NCBI RefSeq assembly: GCF_004210375.1
Contig: NC_134827.1
Coordinates: 101,789,285 to 101,853,284 of the forward strand
Source: Tachypleus tridentatus
Lineage: Eukaryota; Arthropoda; Merostomata; Xiphosura; Limulidae
DNA length: 64,000 nucleotides
Direction of reading: 5' to 3'
The position numbers and the translations under genes are program-made. Each line of letters begins with the position of its first letter. Position 1 is the first letter of the stretch. Shown one piece after another: positions 35,560-48,600 of this stretch. The notes beneath the pieces are model-generated. The model was not told where the DNA came from, did no database searches, and worked only from the letters and a program-made list of their open reading frames with translations.

Positions 35560-36379
35560 TAATTACTCATTGGTATTATTACCGTACCTTTATTTCTACA
35601 AACTACGCATAACGTTTTCTAAACTTTAATGAAACGTCTAGGCATGTATCTAATATATAAACATATAAATTACAACGTTAAAAATTTAGCTTCCAACATT
35701 ATTGTCATGTACCACACATTTAAATGTTTGGAGCTTGATCCCTACTTGAGAAACCTGAACATTGAAATTAAAAGGTAATGCTATGGCTTGCTACTTAATG
35801 TTACAAGAATACGTTGTTAAACAACATACATACTGCATACGTGGAAAATAGGAGTTGATGTTCTTTCGAAACATGTAGAATGTTACCTCAAAGTAAACCT
35901 TTATTATGCTTATAAATCGTTGTTTGCCAATGTGTTGTCATGCCTTGTTGTTCTGGTGTTCATTTGTTTTATAGCCCTCTATTCGTTTATTCTTAAATAT
36001 ATTTTAAATTGTTAATGCCATGACAAATTTAAAACATTAATAATTTTCAATGCAGTCATTTTTACAATCATTGATAAGATTTAATATTGTATTTTCGATT
36101 ATCAAAAAATGGTATCTGGTGGTGCAAGCAACACACAATCAGAAGAATTTCCATAGGTGGCATTGTTTATTTTGTCTGCGCTTTGTTCCAAATTTGAAAT
36201 TTGGAGGGTTTCAGTGGTGAGTTAAAAAAAAAAAAAAGTTCTTGACTCACCATTTGGATTTATTGGAAATTTATGTTATTGGTAAATTCGTTATAGTTAA
36301 TAATTTATAAAAAACATAGAAAGAGAGAAGCAACAATGTACTCATTACGTTATTGTGTCTTCGAACTTCGAAGCATATT

Positions 36380-36480
36380 CAGGATAAATTCAGTTTGTGA
36401 GACGTACTGATCGTATTGTTTTCGCGCCTTTCTATATCTGGAATATTACTATTGGTTATTAGGCTTAACGGAGAGTGAGG
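36380..36480 (+). promoter_or_regulatory. candidate NTMT1 promoter / non-coding first exon
   Basis: A stretch with TTTTCGCGCC (E2F-like) at 36418-36427 and ATTGG (inverted CCAAT) near 36451, ending in an excellent donor GTGAG|GTAAGTATT at 36480/36481. CpG-containing motifs are rare in this AT-rich neighbourhood. Together with the acceptor at 39407 this could be the 5' UTR exon of NTMT1. The splice link is inferred; no transcript evidence is available. Confidence 0.3.
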
Positions 36481-38016
36481 TAAGTATTGTTAACCGTAAA
36501 ACAATAATAAGAAATTGTTAGTTGTGGGTAGATTTTAAACCTGACAGTTAATACCGCATGTGAGGTCTACGATGTATTATAATTTGTATTGATTAGCTTT
36601 GTGTAATATAGTAGTCATTGAAAAAAAAATGATGAAATGACCCAATTTCTGTATATGTAAATTAAAAATACACAGAGGGCTTCAGTAGTTCTGATAGTAT
36701 GAGCTATAGTGATACTATGCAGTAAGTGTAATAGTAATTATTCGGTTAGTGGGACTAATTCAGTAATGTTAGTATTGATGGTACTTTAGTTTATATTTTT
36801 AATGTGTATGTATATAACTTGCATATCTATCGAAACCCAACAAAATCAGCTGAAAAAATTTGGTGCGTAAATAATTTATAAAAATGTGTTAAAAAAACGC
36901 TGGGTCTGTTTGAACTTAAACTTTAAAGATGTTAACAAAGAATATGCCATATTCTGTTTTAATATATAATAGTGTGAATTAAATTTACCTTATCATAATC
37001 TGTATGTAAATTTTTAGTTTTAGAAAGTTTTGGAAATAATATGCGTGTTCAACTGAAAACAGTTTTAAAGTAATGCCCACTGTTATTTTTGTTCAGATCT
37101 AATCTGTGTTGACATTACGTGACTGGACTATGTAAATAATAAACCACAAAAACATAATGAATATAAATAACATTTTGACATTTTCATAAAGAAATGAAAT
37201 TTGTCATTTCTTCTTTTGCAATAGTAACATGTCTTGTTATAAGATTTAACAGAAAACTTGTGTTTAAGCCTTCTTTTTAAATCCTTCACATTATGTTAAG
37301 AAATTTATTTTTTATGTTTGCTAGCAATGTAATTTTAAGCATAAAATTAGTTGTTTTGTTTCTTGATTATGTTGCTTACTATTTCCATGATAGAAAAGGT
37401 GTAAGTTTTTTTTTTGTGTGTGTACTTGCATTTTCAGTAATGTGCCATGCAGATTAGCCAAAGTGTAGACTTAGAAAGTGGGTAGGTCAATAAACACAGT
37501 TCATGTGTTGGTATTTTGCTCTTCAGATGTGGTCACTTTTACATCAGTCAAAACTTGATGGTTTGAGTGTACAGTAGCTGACTGAAAGCAAACCTTTTAT
37601 TGATAAAAATAGTTTAGTTTAATTAAACATTTTTTTTTTACTAATAGTGTGTCTGAGGGGTCAGGCCTTTGCACTTTTTTCTTTCTTTTGTATGATGATG
37701 GTGTAATTATATAATTAGCAAGGTTTGCTAATGATATTAAAATGTTGGGTGTTTTTAGCTCGATTGAGAATGTTATTGAAGTACAACAGAGTGATTTGTA
37801 GATTGATTGATTAGTTGTATAAATATTTGGCAAATTATTTTCATTATTGTAAGTGAAAATTAATGTTTTTAGGTTATCATAATTTGGTTACAAATTTAAT
37901 GTAGGTAAGTAGCTGCTCACTAACATGACTGGTGTACTTGCAGACATAACATTTCTCTATACAGTTTGTTGATTAAGACTTTCTTGTATGACTAATTTTG
38001 GTTGTGTCATCTCAAA
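36481..38016. other. no gene recognised (intron if the 36.4-kb exon is real)
   Basis: AT-rich sequence between the candidate NTMT1 first exon and the 70-80 bp minisatellite; only chance frames. Confidence 0.45.
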
Positions 38017-38760
38017 TAGGATATTGACTTGTTAGAAAGATTCCACTGTGTGTGGGGGAAGGTGGTGGAATTATTCTGAGAGTCTGAAATAGGATATTGA
38101 CTTGTTAGAAAGATTCCTCTGTGTGTGTGGGTGGGTGGGCTGTCAGAATTATTCTGAGGATGTAAGATAGGATATTGACTTGTTAGAAAGATTCCTCTGT
38201 GTGTGTGGGTGGGTGGGCTGTCAGAATTATTCTGAGGATGTAAGATAGGATATTGACTTGTTAGAAAGATTCCACTGTGTGCGTGAGGAAGGTGGTGGAA
38301 TTATTCTGAGAGTCTAAAATAGGATATTGACTTGTTAGAAAGATTCCACTGTGTGTGGGGAAGGTGGTGGGATTATTCTGAGAGTCTAAAATAGGATATT
38401 GACTTGTTAGAAAGATTCCACTGTGTGTGGGGGAAGGTGGTGGAATTATGCTGAGGGCCTAAAATAGGATATTGTCTTGTTAGAAATATTCCACTGTGTG
38501 TATGTGGATGGGAGGGTTGTCAGAATTATTCTGAGGATCTAAGATAGGATATTGACTTGTTAGAAAGATTCCTCTGTGTGTGTGGGTGGGAGGGTTGTCA
38601 GAATTATTTTGAGGACGTAAGATAGAATATTGACTTGTTAGAAAGATTCTACTCTGTGGGTGGGTTGACAGGCTGTCAGAGTTATTCTAAAATAGAATAT
38701 TGACTTGTTAGAAAGATTCCACTCTGTGTGGGGGGAGGTGGTGGAATTATTCTGAGGAAA
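38017..38760. repeat. 70-80 bp minisatellite, about 10 copies
   Basis: Repeated ATAGGATATTGACTTGTTAG plus AAAGATTCC, a variable GT-rich spacer, and GAATTATTCTGAG. Two spacer types (GGGGAAGGTGGTGG and GTGGGTGGGCTGTCA) are interspersed. It lies between the candidate NTMT1 first exon and coding exon 1. Confidence 0.93.
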
Positions 38761-38934
38761 GAGGGTTGTCTTATGTAATAAAAATATTAAAAAAATTTTT
38801 TTTAAATTATAAGAGATGATCTTCAAGTGTATAAGGTTATATTGGAGGGTAGGAATGAGTAAGGTAACTGCCATGGTTTCTTTTTTACTGCTACCTGAAG
38901 ACAGAAATAAATAAACACAAGATTAAGATATGTT

Positions 38935-38990
38935 TATGTTTAAAATACATTTTTACTTCAAGTGGATTTCTCTTCATCCACAAATGACAT
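38935..38990 (+). repeat. 3' piece of the dispersed GAAGATGACC family
   Basis: ATACATTTTTACTTCAAGTG then GATTTCTCTTCATC corresponds to the GATACATTTTTATTTCAGGT end of the 47.8-kb copy. Confidence 0.5.
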
Positions 38991-39448
38991 AGAAAAGTTG
39001 TTTCTATTAATAATAGAGGAATATAGTTCCATATGGACTTTAAAAAAAAATCAAAAGGTTAAGATTTAATTTATATTTTTCTCAGCCATAATAGATCAAA
39101 TCGTTAATTTTGTCCATATTTGATGTTTGTAGTCGCACGGTAAACACATTTTCTAACTTGTTAATAATAGCGTTATTTCTGTTATAGAAACCAGAAAAAT
39201 TGTCGTGTTATAAACTAATATTATTAATTGAATAGCATTCCTACTTCTCAGAAAAGTTTATTTCAAATAAAAAGTAGAAAATCTAGATGTCGTAATAAAA
39301 CAGCAACATGATCTATCCTTTATCAGTTACTGAGCGTTTTATGGAATTTTTGACATTTTTTAACTTAAACAAAATCATTATCTTGTTTTAAAAAAATAAT
39401 ATTTCAGAGTTTGTAAGTCACAGTGACAGTTTTGTGTTTTGTAAGGTT

Positions 39449-39601
39449 ATGGCAGATAAACAGAAAGATGAATTCTACAGTAAGGGAAAGGAGTATTGGG
39501 AAATGGTTCCTGCTACTATAGATGGAATGCTGGGAGGTTTCTCAGAAATATCCACTGTTGATATTCAGGCATCAGCTAGGTTTTTGAACATGTTTTTACA
39601 A
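39449..39601 (+). CDS. NTMT1: NTMT1 coding exon 1
   Basis: Encodes residues 1-51, ending ARFLNMFLQ, then the donor CAA|GTAAGT. A likely 3' splice site (ATTTCAG) at 39401-39407 just upstream suggests that this exon begins at 39408 with about 41 nt of 5' UTR, spliced from a non-coding first exon. The phase-0 junction matches the spacing to exon 2. Confidence 0.9.
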
Positions 39602-42600
39602 GTAAGTTGTGTATGTACTCATAATTTACATTCATATCACAAACAGTCTTTGAAGTGAGAAACTGAGAACTCTGCAATTACAGTTGAAGCTCTTTGAGAT
39701 GATTGAGGGTAATGAACGTGATTTAAGCCTAATCAGTCAAATCTTTGATAACAATTCCAATGACTAACAGAAATTATTATTAACACTGAAAATGACCAAC
39801 TAGTGTTTCTACTTGTTACAGTTTTTGTTTGTTACAACTATCTAATAGTTTAAATATTTCTAATACCTATTATGTTTTGTTTTGTTGTTAAGCCTAAATC
39901 TGAATAATTGGTTATTTGTACTCTGCCCATAATATGTATTGAAACCCAGTTTTTGGTGGTGGAATTTTCTTCTTTCTTCACATTTGTTCAACTTTGAGCC
40001 AGCACAGCCTGGTGTTTAGGGGGTACCTTATGATGTTAGAGTTGGGGGTTTAATTTCTGTTGCCACTGGCCTTGCTTGCCCTTTTAGCCTTTGTGACATC
40101 ATTTGTTTCTTTTGAAGTTGTATTTTCTCACTTGACTAGTTTTATCTCGGGGCTACTCAGACAAGAATCTATTAAACGAAAGCTCCGTAACTTGAATAAT
40201 AATTCTACTTGTGTTAAATTAAACTTGCTTTATGGGTGTTAAAACTAAAATAAAGTACAGAACATTTCAATCTTTGGACACCTTCAGGTTAACAAAGAAC
40301 TTCTCTGTACTGTATTTCAATTAAAGTTTCAATACCTGTACCATCCATCTTGAGAATACATTTTTTACTTCAAGCGGGTTTTTCATCATCATGAATAAAC
40401 TTGCTTTAATTCTTTTCAACTAGCTATATAAATACTTTTACAAACTATTGTAGGTCTATATTATATCCAAGTTTACCATCTACTTTTATTATTGCCTTCT
40501 AGTGTTAATCTAAGTTATACGTGATGGGCTTCCACTAGAAAAATAACTCTCTTAGCCACAGTGACAGTTGTTTAGTCACAATTTTAGGTTGCCAAAAACT
40601 GTGTGGTGCATGACTTTTAATATTCATCAATTGCATCCAGTAAAAAATAGTTGTAATTATGTGAAAATCTACAAGACATTAAGTTTTGTACTATTTTTTT
40701 TATTCCCCAGCAATCTTCCCCACCAAAAAAAACCCAACAAAACAAACAAAATAAATATGATAAAGAGAAAAATAAAGAAATACATTTCTCAAAATAACAC
40801 AGAAACAAAAAAGAATGACTTAAAACTAGAATACGGTAGCATGACTGGTAAGTAGATAAATCCAATGGCAGTTCGTCAGCCAAATCATTCTCAACAGAAG
40901 ATGTGATAGAAGTTGACACCTGAGGTTCCAAAGCCCATTTCTTCAACAGGGAATAGTACCCATGTCTGTCTTTGTGAGTGATCCAGTATTTGAATGCAGA
41001 GTTGAAGTCAAAATGATCTAAAGGTTTGGACTCCATGGATAAGCTCAGTAACACTTTTATATCTTGGCCACAGACAGACTACTCCTGGCATCTGTTTTGA
41101 TGCTGTTGTACCTGCCAATTCCCTGCTCACAGTCAACAGATGTAACTGGAATTATTTATCCAATTGCTGCAAGCTGAGACAGATTTGGAAAAGTTTGATG
41201 GGTCTGGTGGATGTATTCCTTGTAGAAGCTCTTCATGTTTCTCAGTGATGTCGAAAGGAGAGAAGTGCTGGATGAGTTTTTCAGATCATCCTCACCAGAT
41301 ACTGCTTTGCTGTGACATGGGCTAAATATTGAAAAAAAAATGACATGATGTTAGTGTCTGGGAATGTTACTTGTAGTCTTGTGACCATGTCTTCAACAAA
41401 TGACTCAGCAGCTGATCTGTACTTTTCACGTTGTTTATCAATATACTTGATGTCATAGCCTCTGTAAGAAGTGTAACCATTGGCATCAGCAGCTTGTGGG
41501 AGTTCCTTCAGTGCAGTCTGTGTGTAAGGACCAGGGATGTGTACCAGTGACTGAATTGACAGAATTGGCCCATCAATAATTGCTTTAGCCTGATCATAAG
41601 ATAAATCAACTCTCTGTAGAGATCTTGATAAAAGTCCAAGAATGGCAACAGCGTCAGCCAAAAAATGTGTCATCGTGACAAAGCTGTAACATGACATTTG
41701 CTGGACTAGACCATGTAGCAAGGCTCAGCCTGGAGTACCACGTTCCATTGCTACGACCTGCAGGCAGCTTATCACAGATGCAATACAGTTCACTAGTGCT
41801 TGGATGGAATCATTAAAAGAGAGCCATCATGTGAAGAACACTTGTTTGATTTTGTTGCTTTGCTCTCTTCCAGAACCTGACACAACTTAGGAGAATATTT
41901 CAGGCTTTTTGCAAACTGGTTCAAAAGTGAAATGTACTTCACAAGATATGGCACCTGGTTTGCTGCCTTTTCAATTGCCAACTGTAATCTGTGTGCCAAA
42001 CAATGACTTGTTATTATCCAGGGACTTTCCTCCTTAACAAACAACGACTTGTTATTATCCAGGGGCTTTCCTCCTTAACAAACAATGACTTGTTATTATC
42101 CAGGGACTTTCCTCCTTAACAAACAATGACTTGTTATTATCCAGGGGCATTCCTCCTTAACAAAGAACGACTTGTTATTATCCAGGGGCTTTCCTCCTTA
42201 ACAAACAATGACTTGTTATTATACAGGGGCTTTCCTCCTTAACAAACAACGACTTGTTATTATCCAGGGACTTTCCTCCTTAACAAACAATGACTTGTTA
42301 TCCAGGGGCTTTCCTCCTTAACAAACAATGACTTGTTATTATCCAGGGGCATTCCTCCTTAACAAACAATAACTTGTTATTATCCAGGGGCATTCCTCCT
42401 TAACAAACAATGACTTGTTATTATCCAGGGGCATTCCTCCTTAACAAACAATGACTTATTATTATCCAGGGGCATTCCTCCTTAACAAACAACGACTTGT
42501 TATTATCCAGGGGCATTCCTCCTTAACAAACAACGACTTGTTATTATCCAGGGACTTTCCTCCTTAACAAACAACGACTTGTTATTATCCAGGAATTTTC

Positions 42601-45600
42601 CTCCTTAACAAACAACGACTTGTTATTATCCAGGGACTTTCCTCCTTAAATTTTAAAGCAACACCTGTTTTTTTATTCCCACCATGACATTTGCACCATC
42701 AGTTGTAAGTCCAACCAAGTCAACATCAAACAGTCCTCAATGTGCCATGACTGAGTGCATTGTGTTGTAGATAGAATCAGCCCCACTCTTGGTCAGCTCA
42801 TGCACAGCAAGGAATCGACTTGTAACCTCACCTAATGATGAAAGATATGTGATATAAATTATCAGTATAGAGGTGTTTCCTGCATCAGTTGCTTCATCTG
42901 CTTCAAGAGCAAAAAATGGGAAAGGTGATGCCCGAAAGTCTGTCTGCATTTCATCCTGAACTACATGATTTAGGGCACTGTCCCTATCATCCAGAAACTG
43001 GCTATGGGTGTATATGAAGCTCTTTGTTCCACTTTGTGACTGAGTCTGTAGTTTCTTTAAAGAGGTCACTCCATGTTTAATAATATATATAAGAATTTGT
43101 GTTTTGAAATAAGATCACCAATTTAAATAATAAACAAAGATATTTGGAAAAGTTGGCTAGCTACTTAATTTTTGATAGATATTTTCAAAATGTTTCACTT
43201 TTAGAAAATTGTCAAATTGCCTTTTGTTTTAAGAAAATACTGTAGAAAACAGAAAGTATCTTATTAATACTAGAATGAAGAATATTCTTACATTGAATAC
43301 TTGTAGTGGAAGGAGGGAATGAAACTTTACAGTTGGGATGGCTTCCTTTGTTTGTACAAGTAATGTGGCCATCTGTGCCTGAATGCCACCTTTACACCCC
43401 ACATTCACAGCAGCAGTTGACATGTCCTTCTTCAAAACTTGTGATGCTACTGCACTGCGATGATCTTCTGACCGTGCATGCTTCACCAAGTCGTCTTTTT
43501 TAGGCTTAGTAGCAGTTTTTTCAGTGGTAGCATAAATATTTGTCTTCTTGTTGTCCCTGCATAATTTGCAATGAAATGTATTTTGTTGGGAAACATGTTC
43601 CAGCCAAGGAAACTGTGAAAACCAAGTTTCTTTAACAACTCTGTGAAAATCATGGGTAAATTTTTTTTCACACTGACAGTCTGATCACTGCTGGAAGCTT
43701 CAGTTTCTTCAGAGCTGTCTTTTCTTTTGGAAGTGGATTTCTCACCATAAGTTGATGTTGTTGCTTCGACCTTCTTTTGAAAAAAATTTATGTATCTAAC
43801 TGTTTAGACGTCTTTTTATCTGATCTAGGAGTTGTCATGATCTAAATTCAAACACATGTCAAACGAAACTTGGGATTTCCACTTTGATACAGACCATATG
43901 TTGGTTTGATGAAATTCAGGTTTCCTCTGATTACTGTATGTGTACCACGGGCAGAATCAAACATGTAGCATAAGAAATGAAAATAAAAGAAATTATTAGC
44001 ACAGCTGAGTAATATTTTTTTTATTTAATTTGTTAGTTGTCATATCAGTGAAATCATAAAAATACATATATAAAGAAAATATAGGTTACAGTCAGTGGTA
44101 GTTTTTAAAGACGTTTCTTCAGCTCGCTGGGGGTCATCTCTGGTCATTTGTCATCATTAATGGCATGGATGGTGATAAAAACCACGAAAGTTAAGACCAA
44201 AACTTGAGTAGAATAAATAAAGGAAAACCATCCAAGACCAAAAAATTAACTTTTGCCACTGTGGCAAAACCAACACTAGATATTTTAGCCACAGACTGTT
44301 CCTTTTTGGCAATGGCGATGTGGCTAATGGCCAGCAGAAGTTTAGTACATGTAAAGGAAATGTAAATAAACCCAGTTCTCATTTTTTTTACATGAGATTC
44401 TAAGCCTCAAATTACTGGTTTGTTTTTATGTTGTTTTCTAATTTAGTGGTCCACATTTTGTATCATATTTACCTTGGATATGTTTTTGTCTGTCACAATG
44501 TAAAGAACAGTGAAATTATTCATTTTCTGTGTAAAATACATAGGGGACTCCAGTGGTAATAGGTGGGTTTCATTTTAATGTTGATGGTACTCCTATTTTT
44601 GTTTGTGCATAACTTGTACTTGTGACCCCATAACAAACAAAGAAGCTGACATGGTTGTTTTGAATTCCTCAATGGAAATAACAAATGCTATGGCAAAACT
44701 TATTGGCTGTGTCATTTTATTTTATTCAGTATAAATACAGTACCACTGTTTTTTGTGATTAGATTAGGTGTCAGCAACCCAAGTAATAAGAAAAACCTCT
44801 TTTTTTTATTTTGGTAAAACTGCAAAGTGCTGAGAGCTGCAAAGCACACAACCCCTATTTCAATAATTGGACAAAGAGAGGGCTAAATAATTACAGACTG
44901 CTGACCTATGGATTAGATAGTGCTTGTGAACATACAGAATTCATCTAAGGCTGTTTCAGAAAAATATATAAATAATGTTAGATTAGTTGTAAATTTGTAC
45001 AGAAACATAGATTGGTTGCCATCTTTGCAAACCAATAGTGCTATGTAACACAAATTTTGTTCCTGGATAGTATGTGTTATTTCTTAACTGCTTATGTTAT
45101 AAAAGTACAGAAAATGGCCATTATTCCCTTCAAACTTTGCTTTTTGTGACCTGGATAATAAAAATTAGAAATTAACCTATTTTCTATGTTAAAATGAATA
45201 AATTTGCACATTTTCATTTACATAAGGTCTGAATAAACAACATATGAATCAAGATTTACATGTATTTATACTAAGTTATACAAAAATGTTTAGAAGTGAG
45301 TAGTTTTTTGAGATTTGCAACTGCAATGTAACTCACTTTCATGTATCAGCCCCCAAATATAGTCTCCCATCGTGTTTTAGTTATACAGTCCAAGGTCACA
45401 AAAGCAAAGTTTGAAGAGAAAAATAGGTCTTTTCCATTTACTTTAGACACAAACAATTGGGAAATAACACTTTCTGTCCAGGAACAAGAAAAAGTAAAAA
45501 TTCTGTTACATAATGTTGTTATTATTAAGAAAGAACTGAATATAAATTGTGTTAATGAGTGAAATTCTTACAGAATAAAGACAAGTAAACTTTAATCTCC

Positions 45601-48600
45601 GAGGATATTGAAATGTTAAAGGTTGTTTTATTTTTTTATGTCTTGTACTTTTTACATTTTTTACTTTCTCTGTACAGAATAAAGAAAACCCTGTGGGACA
45701 TAAAAAAGCTCTAGATTGTGGAGCAGGGATTGGCAGAGTTACTAAACATCTACTACTGAGATACTTTGACAAAGTAGACATTGTGGAACAGAATCAGAAC
45801 TTTATAGATCAGGCCAGGAAGTACATTGGTGAGCCTGCTGACAGAGTTGAAAACTTCTACTGTTGTGGTAGGTGTTTGGGTATGTTTGTACACTGGATTT
45901 GTGTGAGGATTTATTGTGCGGGTCTTAAAACTAACCATTTTGGCCACGCTGGTGAAGAAAAATCAAACGATCCACAAGTTTCATGTTCTTAGCAGATATA
46001 ACTAGATAGTTGTCACAAACTTTCAGGAAGCATTGCATTTTCGGTCTTGTATCTTTCTAAATACTACAAATATCTCTAGTTTTAAATAATGTTTCTTTAG
46101 TATACAGATAATTTTTTGAAATAACAGTGTCAAATGTCCAATTATTAGATAAGTGTTTCATTATAAATTAATTTATTCTCAGAAAATTAATCAAAATATT
46201 ATCAAAATTCATATAAATAACCTTTTGATGAACTTTCAAAGTGAAACGGACCAATATTATTTAATACACAAGGAAAGACATGCATATAAAAATGAGATAA
46301 TTAATCAGAAGGGGTAATATCACGTCACGATATTACAATAGACAGTATTATCAGTGTAAGAAATATTCAGAAAACACCAGTGTTATGTACAATACCCCAC
46401 AAGTGATCATTTAAATTCATCTTGGAATCAGAAGGGGTAATATCACGTCACGATATTACAATAGACAGTATTATCAGTGTAAGAAATATTCAGAAAACAC
46501 CAGTGTTATGTACAATACCCCACAAGTGATCATTTAAATTCATCTTGGAATCAGAAGGGGTAATATCACGTCACGATATTACAATAGACAGTATTATCAG
46601 TGTAAGAAATATTCAGAAAACACCAGTGTTATGTACAATACCCCACAAGTGATCATTTAAATTCATCTTGGAATCAGAAGGGGTGATATCGCGTCCGCGA
46701 TATTACAATAGACAGTATTATCAGTGTAAGAAATATTCAGAAAACACCAGTGTTATGTACAATACCCCACAAGTGATCATTTAAATTCATCTTGGAATCA
46801 GAAGGGGTAATATCGCGTCCGCGATATTACAATAGACAGTATTATCAGTGTAAGAAATATTCAGAAAACACCAGTGTTATGTACAATACCCCACAAGTGA
46901 TCATTTAAATTCATCTTGGAATCAGAAGGGGTAATATCACGTCACGATATTACAATAGACAGTATTATCAGTGTAAGAAATATTCAGAAAACACCAGTGT
47001 TATGTACAATACCCCACAAGTGATCATTTAAATTCATCTTGGAATCAGAAGGGGTAATATCACGTCACGATATTACAATAGACAGTATTATCAGTGTAAG
47101 AAATATTCAGAAAACACCAGTGTTATGTACAATACCCCACAAGTGATAATTTAAATTCATCTTGGAATCAGAAGGGGTGATATCACGTCACGATATTACA
47201 ATAGACAGTATTATCAGTGTAAGAAATATTCAGAAAACACCAGTGTTATGTACAATACCCCACAAGTGATCATTTAAATTCATCTTGGAATCAGAAGGGT
47301 GATATCACGTCACGATATTACAATAGACAGTATTATCAGTGTAAGAAATATTCAGAAAACACCAGTGTTATGTACAATACCCCACAAGTGATCATTTAAA
47401 TTCATCTTGGAATCAGAAGGGGTGATATCACGTCACGATATTACAATAGACAGTATTATCAGTGTAAGAAATATTCAGAAAACACCAGTGTTATGTACAA
47501 TACCCCACAAGTGATCATTTAAATTCATCTTGGAATCAGAAGGGTGATATCACGTCCACGATATTACAATAGACAGTATTATCAGTGTAAGAAATATTCA
47601 GAAAACACCAGTGTTATGTACAATACCCCACAAGTGATCATTTAAATTCATCTTGGAATCAGAAGGGGTGATATCACGTCACGATATTACAATAGACAGT
47701 ATTATCAGTGTAAGAAATATTCAGAAAACACCAGTGTTATGTACAATACCCCACAAGTGATCATTTAAATTCATCTTGGAAAGGTTGGTATGACCTAGGA
47801 AGGTCAAAACATTGTTCTCTGTTTAACAATAAAAGTGTTAATACCCATACAACCTGTTCTGAGATACATTTTTATTTCAGGTGGGTTTCTCGTCATTAAG
47901 AATCATTTGTATTATATATTATTATTTATATTAATAGCTCATAAGCTGCTACAGTTTTCTTTCTGAAGGCCTCAGACAGCTCTTTTGCTCTCACCATGGT
48001 GCTCACTCTCACTTCAATAGTCAGGAGCACACCAAACTAAATGTCTGAGGTTTAAATAGAGCAAGCCTCATTCAAAATGCTGAATAATCATGTGCACCTG
48101 GTGTGATACACCTGTGTGCAAGTTGAGCCATTTTAAGTAAGAATAAATGTGGGGCTGTCCTAACAATTTCACATGACTGTAAGCATTGTACTTGTTCTAA
48201 CACCAGCAACAGCAAATTGATTGGATGTTTTAAGAAAATGATCAACCCCAACTCTAATAACCTTTTCTTCAGAGCACTGTTAAGGTTATTCTCATTAAAA
48301 TTATGCTTATAATACAAGTTATGATATCTCGCATTACCTTCCTTTTATTGTATACCTAAAATCCATTGTCATTTATTTGTGCAATTTGCCAGAAAATCTA
48401 AATCCTTTTGTAAACCATCAGCAGCATCCTCACTGAGGACAACAACAAAGACTTTAATATCATCAGAATTCTACCATCTCTCATTGATGCAAATCAGAAA
48501 GAACAAAGGCTTTGTTGTAAGCTTTGTGTTAAGTGACAAATAAATGGTAATCTCATGTGTGCTTTGATAAACAATTCATAAACGTTTCTGTGGAATGAAA

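Noticed and set aside
39434-39448. upstream GTG start for NTMT1
   Set aside because: A non-ATG start five codons upstream is not needed; the ATG at 39449 gives the family-typical N-terminus.
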